Assembly: GCA_021234155.1 (NCBI GenBank)
Contig: JAJEKV010000038.1
Span: forward strand, 9,822,092 to 9,886,091
DNA: 64,000 bases
Direction of reading: 5' to 3'
From: Isoetes taiwanensis
Taxonomy: Eukaryota > Streptophyta > Lycopodiopsida > Isoetales > Isoetaceae
Position 1 is the first letter of the stretch. Each line of letters starts with the position of its first letter. The position numbers and the translations under genes were made by a program. The notes under the pieces are model-generated. The model had not been told where the DNA came from and ran no database searches. It was given only the letters and a program-made list of their open reading frames with translations. Below are positions 22,530 through 33,999 of this stretch, one piece after another.

Positions 22530-24060
22530 GCAATTACATGTTATATTAACTCAAATCGCTAGTGGGATTTCGGGAGCACTATAAACCTTAAACTTATACA
22601 GATAGAGATCCACAAAGACGCGGCGGGCGATCCTCGGCCGAGCTCTTTTGATTGAAAATCTAAGATGCTAATGGTGTGAATTGACTACTGTTAAAAAAAA
22701 GCGCGGGAAATACCTTCTTTAAGGAGGGTTGATCGAGACATGTTGGCGCAGAAAGTTTTGCGAAGATGCTGAAATTTTTTCGAAGGCGCCGGATTTCTCG
22801 AAGGCGCAAGGAAATTGTAGTGGCAAAATGTGCGAAATGGACTTAAGTAGGCATCCGTGTCATAAATACGCCTACCATAAATGCCCGTCATAATGACGTG
22901 CGCATCTAATGCCAGCGGTGCCCGTCATAAATGCCCTGTCATAAATGCCCCCGTCATAAATGCCCCGCAGCATTAAGGAAGGAAGGAAGGAAGGAAAGAG
23001 ACGGGTGCAGAAAAATATTCCCCATCAGACAAAAAATTCCCCGTCATAAAGACGGGCTACGGCTGTCAGTATGTGCTCTGTACAAAATTTACGATGACTG
23101 CGACAAACCAAAAAGTCCCCGGGACGTGAGGTAGTTAGAGATGTCGACAGGGATAGTGCATGTAATTATGACACAAATAAGAGGACATAGATTTGAATTT
23201 TGAAAAGGAATTTGCCCGCCCATGCCACACTGTTTGGAGCAATTCATTCCAAACAAATTCACAGGGAATTTTTAGCTCACGCGCTCGGGAGAATTCTACA
23301 GAGGCGCAAGGGAGGCGGCTGCTGGCGCCCACCAGAATCTAGCAGCTAGACGACATATAAGTGGCGAATACAGGCAAGAACCGGTGTCTACCTTAGGATT
23401 TGCTATGCATGTTAAAATTTGTTGTTCAAATTCTATTCCTTGAATCGTTGTATGCCTTTATAGGGTCTGTGCATAACTATTCCATCCTACTGTTGCTTTC
23501 TTGCTGTTTTTGGGACAGTCGTATTCTTCTGCATGATTTGTTGCATGAATTTGATAGGTCAGTTCCCTTCGATTGCATTGTTCTATTCCATGAATTGTTA
23601 TATGCCTTTAATAGGCCTGTCTATAATAATTCCATTCTACTGATGCTTTCTTATAGTTTTTGGGACGTTCTGGTAATCTACTGCATGATTGTTGCATGAA
23701 TTTGATAGTTCTGTTGCTTTTGTATGAACTGTTTTGATGCATGCTTGAAATGCCCGTTGCTGCATACTCAAAGGAAATGCACGTTGCTTGATGCTGTTAG
23801 AGGACTTGCAGCATATTGGGACCTTTTTAAGAACTCCTAATTTTTGGTACAGAAGTTAGGAACTTGCAGCATATCGGGACCTTCCGTCTGCTCAACCAGA
23901 TCGCGGTCGCGATCTAGCGCAGCAGTCTTGGAGTACCTGGCTCTTACTGGACCGTGAGTACGTGCCTCTACTGCGGACCGTGAGTGCTGAACCGGATCGC
24001 GGTCGCGTAATTGTGTAGCATTTTCCATGTACGTTGACTTGCCCCACCTTTAGGTGGGCA
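22530..24060. other. No supported gene; short repeats
   Basis: I see no gene. Units of CCCGTCATAAATGCC repeat at about 22880-22975, and (GGAA)n occurs at about 22977-22997. TTGCATGAATTTGATAG occurs twice (about 23541 and 23692) within an imperfect duplication of 23420-23560 in 23580-23710. GATCGCGGTCGCGATC lies at 23899-23914 and a truncated copy at 23995-24007. Confidence 0.5.
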
Positions 24061-24123
24061 CATAGTGCTCCACAAAATCGCCACGACGATTTCTTACAGC
24101 ATTCCATTATGTTTTTATGTCAG

Positions 24124-25340
24124 GATGGACGAATTGAGGTCTATTTTATTCAATGGAACCAAGGTGGGGGAGGCTCGTCTACACAACTTCACAAAGCACC
24201 ATAACTTGCCCTTGCCCGAGGGTTTTGCTGTAGTGTCTGGAAGTCATTCTTGATGGGAGCATTCTGTTGCCTTATCCGGAACCCGAAATTTCAATACTAG
24301 CAGAGTCCAGAGGGAGTTTTATTTTGTGGCCCGAGAGAGATGTAACTGGGCTTCAAGATAACACTGCCGTCTCCACTCCGCCTGCACAGATAAAAAAGCT
24401 GAATTGGTTGTTGTTAGAGGATCCCACGAGTCCCTTTGGTTCACTACATCGTGATGGGGGGCATTTCTAGAGAAGAACTTCTCGAGAGAAATTGCACACT
24501 TTTGCATGACTACTGTGAATGCCTTATGGCTTGGGTGTGATCATCTTTACTGACCCTAACCAGGCAATTGCTGATACTAGATTAGGTGATGACTTCCTGG
24601 CTGCCACCTTGATGAAGCTATGCCCTATGCCAGAAAGACCGTCAATGAGATGCCAAGCTTGTGCTGAGATGCCACAGTTGCACGACTTGGTGAGGTGGTC
24701 GAATGCTTTGCTGTTAGTAGACAATGTTGCTATGTCGACACTCATAAAGACTGTGAAAGAGACAGTCCTTGAAGCAGAACCCTATGCCATGCAAATTGAA
24801 ATTGAAAAGGCACCCAAGAGGATGTACAGAATGGTGAACCGAACTCCACATTCACTTGCTATGGCCACTAAAGCTGAGAGAAAGATCACGGCAGCTTCCA
24901 TTTTAGACTTTACATCTTCGCTTTGTTGCATGCGAAGATGCTGCGCAAACTTCTCCACAGCCAAGATTAGGTGTATGCGTAGTTTCTATTGGAACTTGAG
25001 TGCTTCAGACAGGGCCACATTTGTTTTTAACATGTTAGACGTTTGTTCACAGAACGGACAGGTCCAGAAGCTCATGCTAAATAACAAGCAAGTATGCTTG
25101 AAAGCATGGCATATAGCCTATGGTATTCCAATGTCCACTTTCTATCAGTGGCGAAGACTTTTCCTCGCTGGTCACAGAGTTGCTGAACATGCACGGGCTC
25201 GAAAAAGCCGAGGCCTCACACTCTAGCAGGAAAGGCCCTGCTGTCTATGTACATAGATGAGAATGCTGAGACGATGCCCCACAGATCAAAAATCACTACT
25301 GAAGGGGTGAGTGCGAAGAGGCTCCCACTAAGGACCTTCG
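24124..25340 (+). pseudogene. Plant transposon-like protein relic
   Basis: Part 1 (24124-24460) ends with L-P-Y-P-E-P-E-I-S-I-L-A-E-S-R-G, then S-F-I-L-W-P-E. This resembles the P-x-P..E-I..L-x-E-x-x-G-x-x-I-x-W-P pattern common in proteins of plant CACTA-like elements. Part 2 is a 235-codon frame (24519-25226) with S-F-Y-W-N-L-S-A-S-D-R-A-T-F-V-F-N-M-L and C-L-K-A-W-H-I-A-Y-G-I-P-M-S-T-F-Y. The latter resembles helix-rich regions that precede integrase-type domains in some transposon-like proteins. A frameshift at about 25226 leads to M-Y-I-D-E-N-A-E-T-M-P-H, and the MITE at 25342 interrupts it. Family placement is by pattern only. Confidence 0.4.
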
Positions 25341-25341
25341 T

Positions 25342-25800
25342 GGTTTAGGTGCAAATTCACACTCATTAAAAGCTATTTAATATCTAGAGTAATAACTAAA
25401 TGTAGACCTATGTTTGCTTTTGTTAGAACCCAAAGGGCCCAATTTTTTTTTTTTAATATGACTAACATTGGCATTAACAAACATAAACCATTACATTCAA
25501 CATTTTTAAATTAAAATTCCCCTGAAACCCCCTTTGGTTTGGGTGCATATTCACACGGGAGGTGAAGTAGAGCAGCGAGAGCCCCTAAACTCGTATAACA
25601 CGTACAAAATTAACACCATTTAGTACATTGCCTCAAACCTTATAGTATTTTGCAAACCTCATTATACAGTATACTAAAACTTGTACAAGCATACCCCATA
25701 AACGAGGATCGTCACCTACGATCTAGATCGAGGAATAAAGGGCTTATATAAGTTATTACTCTAGATATTAAATAGCTTTTAATGAGTGTGAATATGCATC
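25342..25800. mobile_element. MITE with ~46-bp terminal inverted repeats, copy M2
   Basis: GGTGCAAATTCACACTCATT and the following AAAAGCTATTTAATATCTAG at the left are matched by the inverted right end (CTAGATATTAAATAGC, then AATGAGTGTGAATATGCA, finishing near 25798). The element is about 450 bp and holds a partial copy of the M1-type unit (CCCCCTTTGGTTTGGGTGCA at about 25530). It inserted into the transposon-like protein relic just upstream. Confidence 0.88.
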
Positions 25801-27320
25801 ATCGCAATGCTAGACGTAAAATGTCTTTGCAACAAAACAATCTGCGTTGAGCTGTGAAGGGATATGGGAGTATGCCTTGTATTTGAACATAAAAGAACCT
25901 ACATTTTGAAAGGCAGGTAAAATGAGGATATCACTGCTGTCACTTCTTCACAGTCCAGCAACATATTGGTAAAAAACTTGAAACCATTACGATTAATATG
26001 GAAAAGTTGTTGCGGGAAAGAAACTTCAACAAACAATAGCATTATATAATTAATGAATTACCGGTTATCATAGTTGCACAATCAGTGGGACAAGATAAGT
26101 CCTTTAGCTGAGACTTAACATTGTTGATGTAGATGCTAACCTGAGAATGTGAATTACATCATCAAAAACATATGATGCTATACGAAAGAGAACTAAAGTA
26201 ATTGCTCTATCTCCATCACTCCTCACCCTATTGCACGTCAATGTAATCTTAAAGCAGTATTAGTCAGAAGCTCACAGCATAAGGACTAGCTTTTAGATAC
26301 TGCACAACGTATGACTCACATGCATGCTGATGGAAGACTTGAGAGAACTTTCAATGATGGAGAAAGAGAAGATTTGAGGCACAAACTCGAATGATCATCC
26401 TTTTCCACAAATAACATGAAAATCTTCTAGTATCTACAAAGAGCCAGACTAGCATTGAGAGAATCAGTGACTATTATAAAAGTTTATCTGTAGGCTACTA
26501 AGGAATTATGATGCATGTGGTTTCTATAAACTGGTTTCTCGGCTTGGGTAAAGGGTTTGAGGCTTAGAATAATGGTAAAGAGAAGACATCTTTAAAGCAT
26601 AGATGGCACAATAGCTCAATACAAAACTCAGGATGGACCAATAAGTATATATCTGTTGTAAGACAATGTCATGCTACAAAGTGTTGTAGCCATTCCACAT
26701 AAGTAAAGCTAGAAGGCATTAGAATTCTAAAACAAGACAACTCCATAATGGAAGAATATACACTACAAACCCAACATTATTACCATTTTGCATGCCAGCT
26801 GAATGTAATGATTTGCAATGCATGCTTCAAATCAATATGTCGTAGACATGATTTAGATATTTATCAAGCCAGACGAAATGGAACATTTTCTAGGGAATCG
26901 AAGATTCAAAATCCAAATGTTTGGAAACACAAACCAGTACCATGGTTCTCAGGCTGCTAAAAACTTGATAATGCCGTCTCCCAAGATTCCAGGATTATTG
27001 CCGACTTCCATGATGCAATTCCTAATGTTTTGCACATTCATGCCATGCCAAATAAAGATCAAGAAAGACTAGTACCACAAGCGAGGAACCTGTGCAAGCA
27101 GGTAAATAAATAAAAGTAGAAACTCCCCAGGAGATACGCATGACATATTTAAAAAGTAATAAAACGTGGGTTAACCTAATATCTTTTAAAACCAGCCTTT
27201 GGCTCAGATATATTGCTCTGAACAGAAAATGCATGGTATTCTAAGTATGGATTTGAACAGAGATTCTGCAGACTGCATTTCTTGAAAGGTCTCGGATCCA
27301 TGGGTCAGAGAAATTCTGCT
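25801..27320. other. No gene seen
   Basis: AT-rich DNA with no convincing ORF, repeat or RNA gene. The first 200 bp may still belong to the interrupted transposon-like gene. Confidence 0.4.
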
Positions 27321-27324
27321 ATAG

Positions 27325-28958
27325 ATGTCAGGAAGTCAGAGGAGGCCTCTAAATACTTCAAAGAGATGCAAGCATGTAGATGCAAGCATTGATACTGCAT
27401 CGGATGTCTTGTCCTATAAATGGCAGCCTGGGCATAAAATGTTAGCCATGGAACCTCATGAAACATTAGCCATAGAACCTGAATCTGCATCTTCTGTATT
27501 TGGGAAGACTCGTGATATTGGTGTACCTGAAGTGGACTCCAACAATGGAGAGCAGAGATGGAGGGAAGGAAAATGAGCCGTTTCTTGGCGCCGTTCTTGG
27601 CGGCTAGGGCGGTCGCTTGAGGCAGGGGCCGCCCCCCTTCTCTCCACCGGAACTGCTGCCGATTTCAAGAGCTACTACCATATTTTCTGCTGCTAGAGGG
27701 GGAAATCGAGATTGTTCTGGATCTGTGATCTCTAAGGAATAGATTTTCGAAGCAGTCTCAGGGCGGTTTGTTGGATTTTCCAGGTTTGCTCTGGTAAATT
27801 TCTTGTCATCTTTGTCTTCTTTTAGGCAAGATACAGCAGGTCTATGTTGGAGCGATCAGGAAATACTAGCATTTGAGGCAATTTCGAATTTCTACAGTGC
27901 CACCGTTTTCTTTCCCGGATCTTTTTACAGCTGAGAATTTTTCCTTTCTTCCCACTCTTTCTTTCTAGCAGAAAGGTCTGGATGCTGCATTTAGATGGTA
28001 ATAAAGATTCTTTTTGGTTAGTGGATTTATGTGAATTTGATGGGATTCATTGGTCATTGGTAAGAAAAATGCAGTGATAGAAGCATGGCAGTGGCAGTTT
28101 GATGAGATGGTTCAGTTACTGCTCAGGTTCTGCTAAGCTTGAGTAGATTTGTCAAGTGCTGATGCTTGATTTATTTGGTACTGCTATGCCAAGAAGCTCC
28201 TGTCTATTAAGCACTCGGTTCTTGCTCAGGTACTGCTATGCCTGGGTGAATCTTTCAAGTACTGATGCTTGATTGATTATGGTACTACTATGCCAGAACC
28301 TCATGTCTTTTACAAGTACTGATACGCTTGGATCAGGCATGCTCTAACATTTTGTATGAGTAAGAGCTTATGCAGGCTGCTTTGGATCCATTCCATTTTG
28401 CCACTGCTATACAGATACACAGGTTTTTCTTGCCTTTTCTCAGTATTTCAGAGAATTTATATGTTTCTACTATTCGGCTTGAAACTTTAGGGAGCCTGAA
28501 TGGCTTATCTCAGATATCATCTTTACATCATCTGGTTACTAGGTGGGCAGAATATACATGGAGCATTCAAGATATATTTGTAGCTTGAGGAAAATCGATT
28601 TTTGTCTCCTGTAGTATTCTTCTAGCTAGGAAGATGTTGATTTTGATCCTGTAGTACTAGTTAGTTGGAAGAAGATGTTGAGGAAAATATATGAGTACTT
28701 AAGCTTCAAGTATTACATTAGATCCATAAGGGATCCTTTGTACTTCAAGGTTATCTGATCCTTATGGGATCTCTATGATGTAATTCTTCCTATCTGAATA
28801 AAATTTTTTTCTTACCTTCAAAAAAAAAAAAAAAACAATGGAGAGCACATAGCTGTATGTGCTGGTTCTACAGATCTGAATGATAAAAAGCAGGATGATG
28901 CTGGTGATGTTGCTCGAGAAATTGAGAAGCTGGAGAAAGGCTCCGCTTGCTGATTCTT
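27325..28958 (+). pseudogene. Unidentified ORF split by a retroposon
   Basis: The frame from ATG 27325 (P-E-S-A-S-S-V-F-G-K-T-R-D-I-G-V-P-E-V-D) runs to S-N-N-G-E at the insertion point. After the inserted 1279 bp plus the second target-site copy, the same frame continues H-I-A-V-C-A-G-S-T-D-L-N-D-K and E-I-E-K-L-E-K-G-S-A-C before TGA. The insertion therefore hit an open frame. A third stretch in a different frame (D-K-C-V-V-C-I-E-N-T-T-L-F, 28981-29138) may be a further exon. I do not recognise the protein. Confidence 0.45.
27555..28833 (+). mobile_element. Poly(A) retroposon with 14-bp target-site duplication
   Basis: AACAATGGAGAGCA occurs at 27541-27554 and again at 28834-28847, immediately after an A tract. 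An AATAAA signal is at 28797-28802, about 20 bp before the tail. The start is GC-rich (GGCGCCGTTCTTGGCGGC and neighbours); the rest is AT-rich with no long frame and no reverse transcriptase. This is the structure left by target-primed reverse transcription. It could be a long SINE, a truncated LINE or a retroposed non-coding transcript. A perfect duplication points to a fairly recent insertion. Confidence 0.85.
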
Positions 28959-28959
28959 C

Positions 28960-31900
28960 TTACTGATTCACAAGGAATAAAAATGCACAGAAAAGATAAA
29001 TGTGTTGTTTGCATTGAGAATACAACTCTTTTTACTGCTCAAACTCTTCTCAGCAAAGGTTTTGTGGGCGTGACTAACCAATCAGTCACAACTGACCACA
29101 TTCTACCATGGGCAAAGCAGTTTAAAAAGTGGAATTAATGTCCTATGCCCTATAACAGCAAATTGCACCAACTTTGGGAGTTGAGATATTGTATCAAATT
29201 TCTTCTCTTATCTTCTGTTTTGCCAAAACATAAACCTGTGCCCTTTCACTTGGTTTCACTCAACAGCTACTTACACAACAAAGCATGAACAGAGAATAAA
29301 GAATCATATATTTTGAAAGTAGATTCCTTTTGCATGGTTCTAGTGTTCATTGTCGACTTATACTGCAGGCCGAGAACATCTAGATACGAACAAATATTGA
29401 AACCCCATATATGAAAGAAGTTGAAGATTACCACAAGGTTTGCCTTGATCGACTGAATAGTTTGAAAGATCATAAAATATCAAACCGCATATGAAATAGC
29501 ATATCAAACCCTAGGGAGAAATAGAGGAATCAAATAGCTTTGAAAGATCATAAAATAGCAATAAGATGGATACCTTTGAAGATCTCGACTTTGCCAGCCG
29601 TATCAAAAATTCCACAATAAAGATGGATGTTTAAGATGGTCAGGTCTTCGTCCACAGACATGCAATAGCGTGGAAATGATGGAAACAACATAAATTCAGA
29701 TGCAAACAGAGAGTAGTGGAAAGCATTCTAGACTAATCATTCTCTCAAAGATGAGCACAAAAAGTACCCGCAAGAAACGGATGGGCTTTGATGGAGACTG
29801 TTGAATTTGCCTTAAGAGCTAAAAGAGAGGACTTTTTAAAATTGCTCGATGGAAAGAGGAAGTTATTTCGCGACCTTCTCCATCTCCGTGGCATTTTAGC
29901 TAATTTTCTAATTTCCTTGGCCATTGATTTGTAAAAGAGAGGATCTAAAGGTGCAGGACATGCCATCTCAGATTTTGGTGAGGTGGAGGTGCTACGTGGA
30001 TATGCTAGAATTGCAAGGAAGGTTGTAGCCTTGGTTAGGCTGGTGTGCTAAAAATAAAAATAAAAATATATATTATAAATTCGTATAATATGATCAATGG
30101 GTAGAAGAGTTGACCATTGTCTGATACAAAAATACATATATAGTATGCATTATATATACGTGTATAGGCAACCGGTATGTATAGAAGGGATTGGATTGCA
30201 AGATTTCTAAAGAGGAGCGTGAGAAGAAGCAGATTGCCGATTTGTTATTATTTGGTTCTAGTCTTATACCATGGGTCGCTTTTTGGACTGCTTTTAGTGG
30301 CTTGATGATTATAATTTGAGATGTGATAAGCATTCTTTTGAGCCACAAGAAATGGAATAATAAGGATTAGATTGCTTTAAACTTTCAGGCCCTTTTTAGG
30401 AAAGCAAGTTTCTTTGTTAGAAGTGTTCTTGCTGTAAAAATTCTTGTAAAAGCTGAGTAGCCACAATCTTATGAGGTAAAACCAGGAGATCAATTGGATG
30501 GATATTTGTTATTAAAAATGGTTCTACAAGGTCTAGAATAGGTCAAAATTGATCAGAGAAAGCAGATTCATAAAGATTTTTAACTGATAAAGTGAGAAAA
30601 CAGTGGATCCAGAATTGACGATAAGAATTGGAACTTCATCAGAATTGATTGGAAATGTCAGGAGGCTTACCCCGCCTGAATTGCTGCGGGGCCTGATCAT
30701 TCCGAGCGGTTATATGAACCAGAGTGGGCACTGCTTTCATTGATGGAGTTATGTGGATATGATATTTCTATGTTTTATGATTTGATGCATTTAATATGGC
30801 ATATGGCATTGAATATGGTGTACTAACATTGGGGTGCAGTTGCGCAGTGGGACGGTTGAGCAAGATATTCCTGAGTATAGCCAAGCAGCTGTGTAGCTGA
30901 GTAGCTGAGAAGCAGAGCTAGAAGTTAATTGGTTTTTGAACATGCATATTTAGTGTTCCAGTAGCATCGACTAAAGATATTTTCACTATTAATATTTCTA
31001 TAGTTGATGGATCCAAAAGAATGTTGTGGCTGAAAAGATAATAAATTAAGATCTCATGCGGGTCTTTTATTTCCTACTTTAGGGTTTATCCAACAGATAT
31101 GTGGGAGAATCAGGAAAAAACATTAATTTTTAACTAAAGTTTTTATGGGATAAAATTGGAGAGCACTTCCAAAAGCGACCTACTAAATGCATATGGTTAT
31201 TGACCTCTCCACCATTAATGGGCTACATGAAATATGTAAATTCACTGGCTGCATTTGAACTTGGCATAAGCTTTTGGACTTAGGTCACACTTCTGTAGCT
31301 TGTAACTGATAACAAAGAGGTAAGAGTGTTGTTAACTTGCTTTATCTGTAGAATACAACTGCACGGATCAAGATAAAGTTCTTACAACTGTCTTATTGGA
31401 AAGAACACATGGATAGCCACATTAGAAAGAATGCAAGATGGATACCTGTAGATATATTAAATTCTCTAGTTGCATGATGTGAAAGTAAGCAAGAAGTAAT
31501 GCCCTGTCACAGCCCTCTAGATCCCCGCAGACATACTAAATTCTATAGTTGCAGTATGTGAACGTAAACAAGATATAATGCCCTCTTTAATATTATCTTT
31601 AGGAGGAGCAAAGCACATATCTGAAAGGACAGTTAAGGCTAGAGGACAACTTACTGCTCTATGATGCTGATGTTACTGCCTTAGAGAGGCAATGGATAAC
31701 TCACAGCCTGCTAACGTTTGCTTTCAAACAAAAGTACCAGGGATTGATTTTAATGAAATGGAATGGGATATTGCAGCTGAGCAACTAAAGGGCTCAAATT
31801 CATAGCTAAAACTCTAGGAAAATATTATTCCCAAGGGCACATCAGAAGTTCAGTTTGCTTCAGGTCATGTATGCTTTCTCACATCCCCCATTTGAGTCTA

Positions 31901-32880
31901 CTCCTTATGTATTGTAGACTAGCATGCATATAAAAACCGTGCTTGCTTATAAGACAGATAATAGAAACAGAGTTATTAAAAAAACTTGAATGCCAATAGG
32001 AGTTTGGTTAAAGCCACATCCTTTCTAATAGTAACAGATGTCTTGCAAGTATACAGTATCTATTTGATACTCTCTATTCAATCTCCCATAATATCACTTG
32101 CCAAAACATGAGTACTTGCAAAATAATGACCACCTACTTGTTGTGTGACCTACATGGAGAGAGAAAAAAACGAATATCAGAAAGGCATATTATGTTGTAT
32201 GGTCCTGAGTTCACATGCCCTTCTAATTGGTTAGGAAGAGCATAGGTTGTTGCTTGGAAACATCATAGAGCACTTACAAATCTAATTCTGCACTCGGAAG
32301 GGATGCCATCATGCCATAGAACATTTTCTTGAACTCCCAGTATTTTATAAATTCCATGGTATTTCTTCTGCCTAAGCAAACTCGTGCAGCCTTTGGATTA
32401 ACGGGCAGCTATAAAGTGAATAGCAAATGGGTCCATTATTTGCCGATGCAATTGATCCTTCCTTCATTACTTGCTGCCATCATGTCTTCTATTCAAGCAG
32501 AAACTCATTGATGTTGCCGTTTGATAAAATTATCCCACATGATTATCCCGCAATCAGGGGACATGAGATGGGATTATCCCACAGCCATGGCTACTAAGAA
32601 AGGGAACACAAAACTTATATAAATCAGCCAAGCCCATAGAGTAACGCATACTAACCGCCAAGAGCTGGGATTTGCATGAATGCGAGTTCCCTCCAAAATA
32701 ATTGCGGGCTAACTGAGTCCCCTCCAAAATAAGAAAAGTCAGAATGATCTACCTGATAATATATACAGCTCTCTACGGATTTGCTTTCCGACCTGAACCT
32801 AGCTCTCGACTGAACCTAGCTCTCCTCCTGATTTCCAACTGAACCCATGCAAGGTGTCGAAGCTTGCCCTAAAATTATTA
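28960..32880. other. No supported gene; contains a dispersed repeat
   Basis: Mostly AT-rich with small ORFs only. A dispersed repeat lies at 30046-30360. TACCTGTAGATATATTAAATTCT near 31445 is partly repeated near 31537, with GTGAAAGTAAGCAAGA and GTGAACGTAAACAAGA after each. Confidence 0.4.
30046..30360. repeat. Dispersed repeat R3, copy 1
   Basis: The order ATAATATGATCAATGGGTAG, GGCAACCGGTATGTATAG, GAGAAGAAGCAGATTGCCGA and ACCATGGGTCGCTTTTTGGA recurs at 37120-37440, and a shorter part at about 33398-33460. The + strand reading K-E-E-R-E-K-K-Q-I-A-D is conserved between copies, so the repeat may derive from a gene. Confidence 0.8.
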
Positions 32881-32884
32881 ATGT

Positions 32885-33990
32885 AATACCCCTTCTTGTC
32901 TTGTGATAATTCGTTTTTCCAATTTACAATAATAATTGGGGACGTTTCGGACATATTTTCTCCACTGGATATCCGCCTAACTTGGCTAATGCATGGCTCT
33001 ATGGCTCTGTACATTGCAAAATTTTGGGTGGATGAATATTCTAAAACATTCCACAAATATCTCACTTATCTAATTTTGTTATGGCGAGTAACATGCATTA
33101 GTAATTTAATGATCGGCGATTTCATCTCTCGATGGGTAGAGGCATTTCTTCTAAGTGTAGGACGATCATGTTTTATATTCCAAAACTATGAAAGCGAGGG
33201 AGTACATCGAGACAAATTGGCATTCCTTCTGATCTTTCGTTTTGTGTTTTCAAGCACAACTAGTGCCACATCTTAACTTGGTTGCAGACTGTGAAAACGG
33301 GCATCTGGTCGGCATTAACCCAAGATGTGATAATAATGTTTGGTAGGCTTGCCTTCGATAACTCATGCGGATGTTTGCTGAAGAGAATAGGTGTACATGC
33401 AACCGGTATATATAGAAAAGACTGCTAAAGAGAAACGTGAGAAGAAGCAGATTGCCGATAATAATTGGGGGGACGTTTCGGACATATTTTCTCCACTGGA
33501 TACCTGCCTAACTTGGCTAATGCATGGCTCTATGGCTCTGTACATTGCAAAATTTTGGGTGGATGAATATTCTAAAACATTCCACAAATATCTCACTTAT
33601 CCAATTTTATTATGGCGAGTCCGATTTTGTTGTGTTGAGTTGGATGTTTTCGCTAGTGTACAGGTCTACTTTTACCCATCACAACATGCATTAGTAATTT
33701 AATGATCGGCGATTTCATATTTCTTCTAAGTGTAGGACGATCATGTTTTATATTCCAAAACTATGAAAGCGAGGGAGTACATCGGGACAAATTGGCATTC
33801 CTTCTGATCTTTCGTTTTGTGTTTTCAAGCACAACTAGTGCCACATCTTAACTTGGTTGCAGACTGTGAAAACGGGCATCTGGTCGGCATTAACCCAAGA
33901 TGTGATAATAATGTTTGGTAGGCTTGCCTTCGATAACTCATGCGGATGTTTGCTGAAGAGAATAGGTGTACACTACATCCTAGTACTATT
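32885..33990. repeat. Direct duplication of ~480 bp with unequal ends
   Basis: AATAATTGGGGACGTTTCGG near 32929 recurs near 33463 with two extra G. Both copies include ACATTGCAAAATTTTGGGTG, AGTGTAGGACGATCATGTTT and GACTGTGAAAACGGGCATCT. The first copy ends in TGCAACCGGTATATATAG (R3), where the second begins. The frame W-V-D-E-Y-S-K-T-F-H-K-Y-L-T-Y is kept in both. No family is recognised. Confidence 0.88.
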
Positions 33991-33999
33991 GATGAAGAT

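Noticed and set aside
22880-23060. CRISPR-like spacing of CCCGTCATAAATGCC repeats
   Set aside because: Units are short, irregular and lack constant spacers; the genome is eukaryotic.
32896-33276. 126-codon ORF as a real gene
   Set aside because: It is duplicated with the surrounding DNA and differs between copies by frame-breaking changes; no family or splice signals were found.
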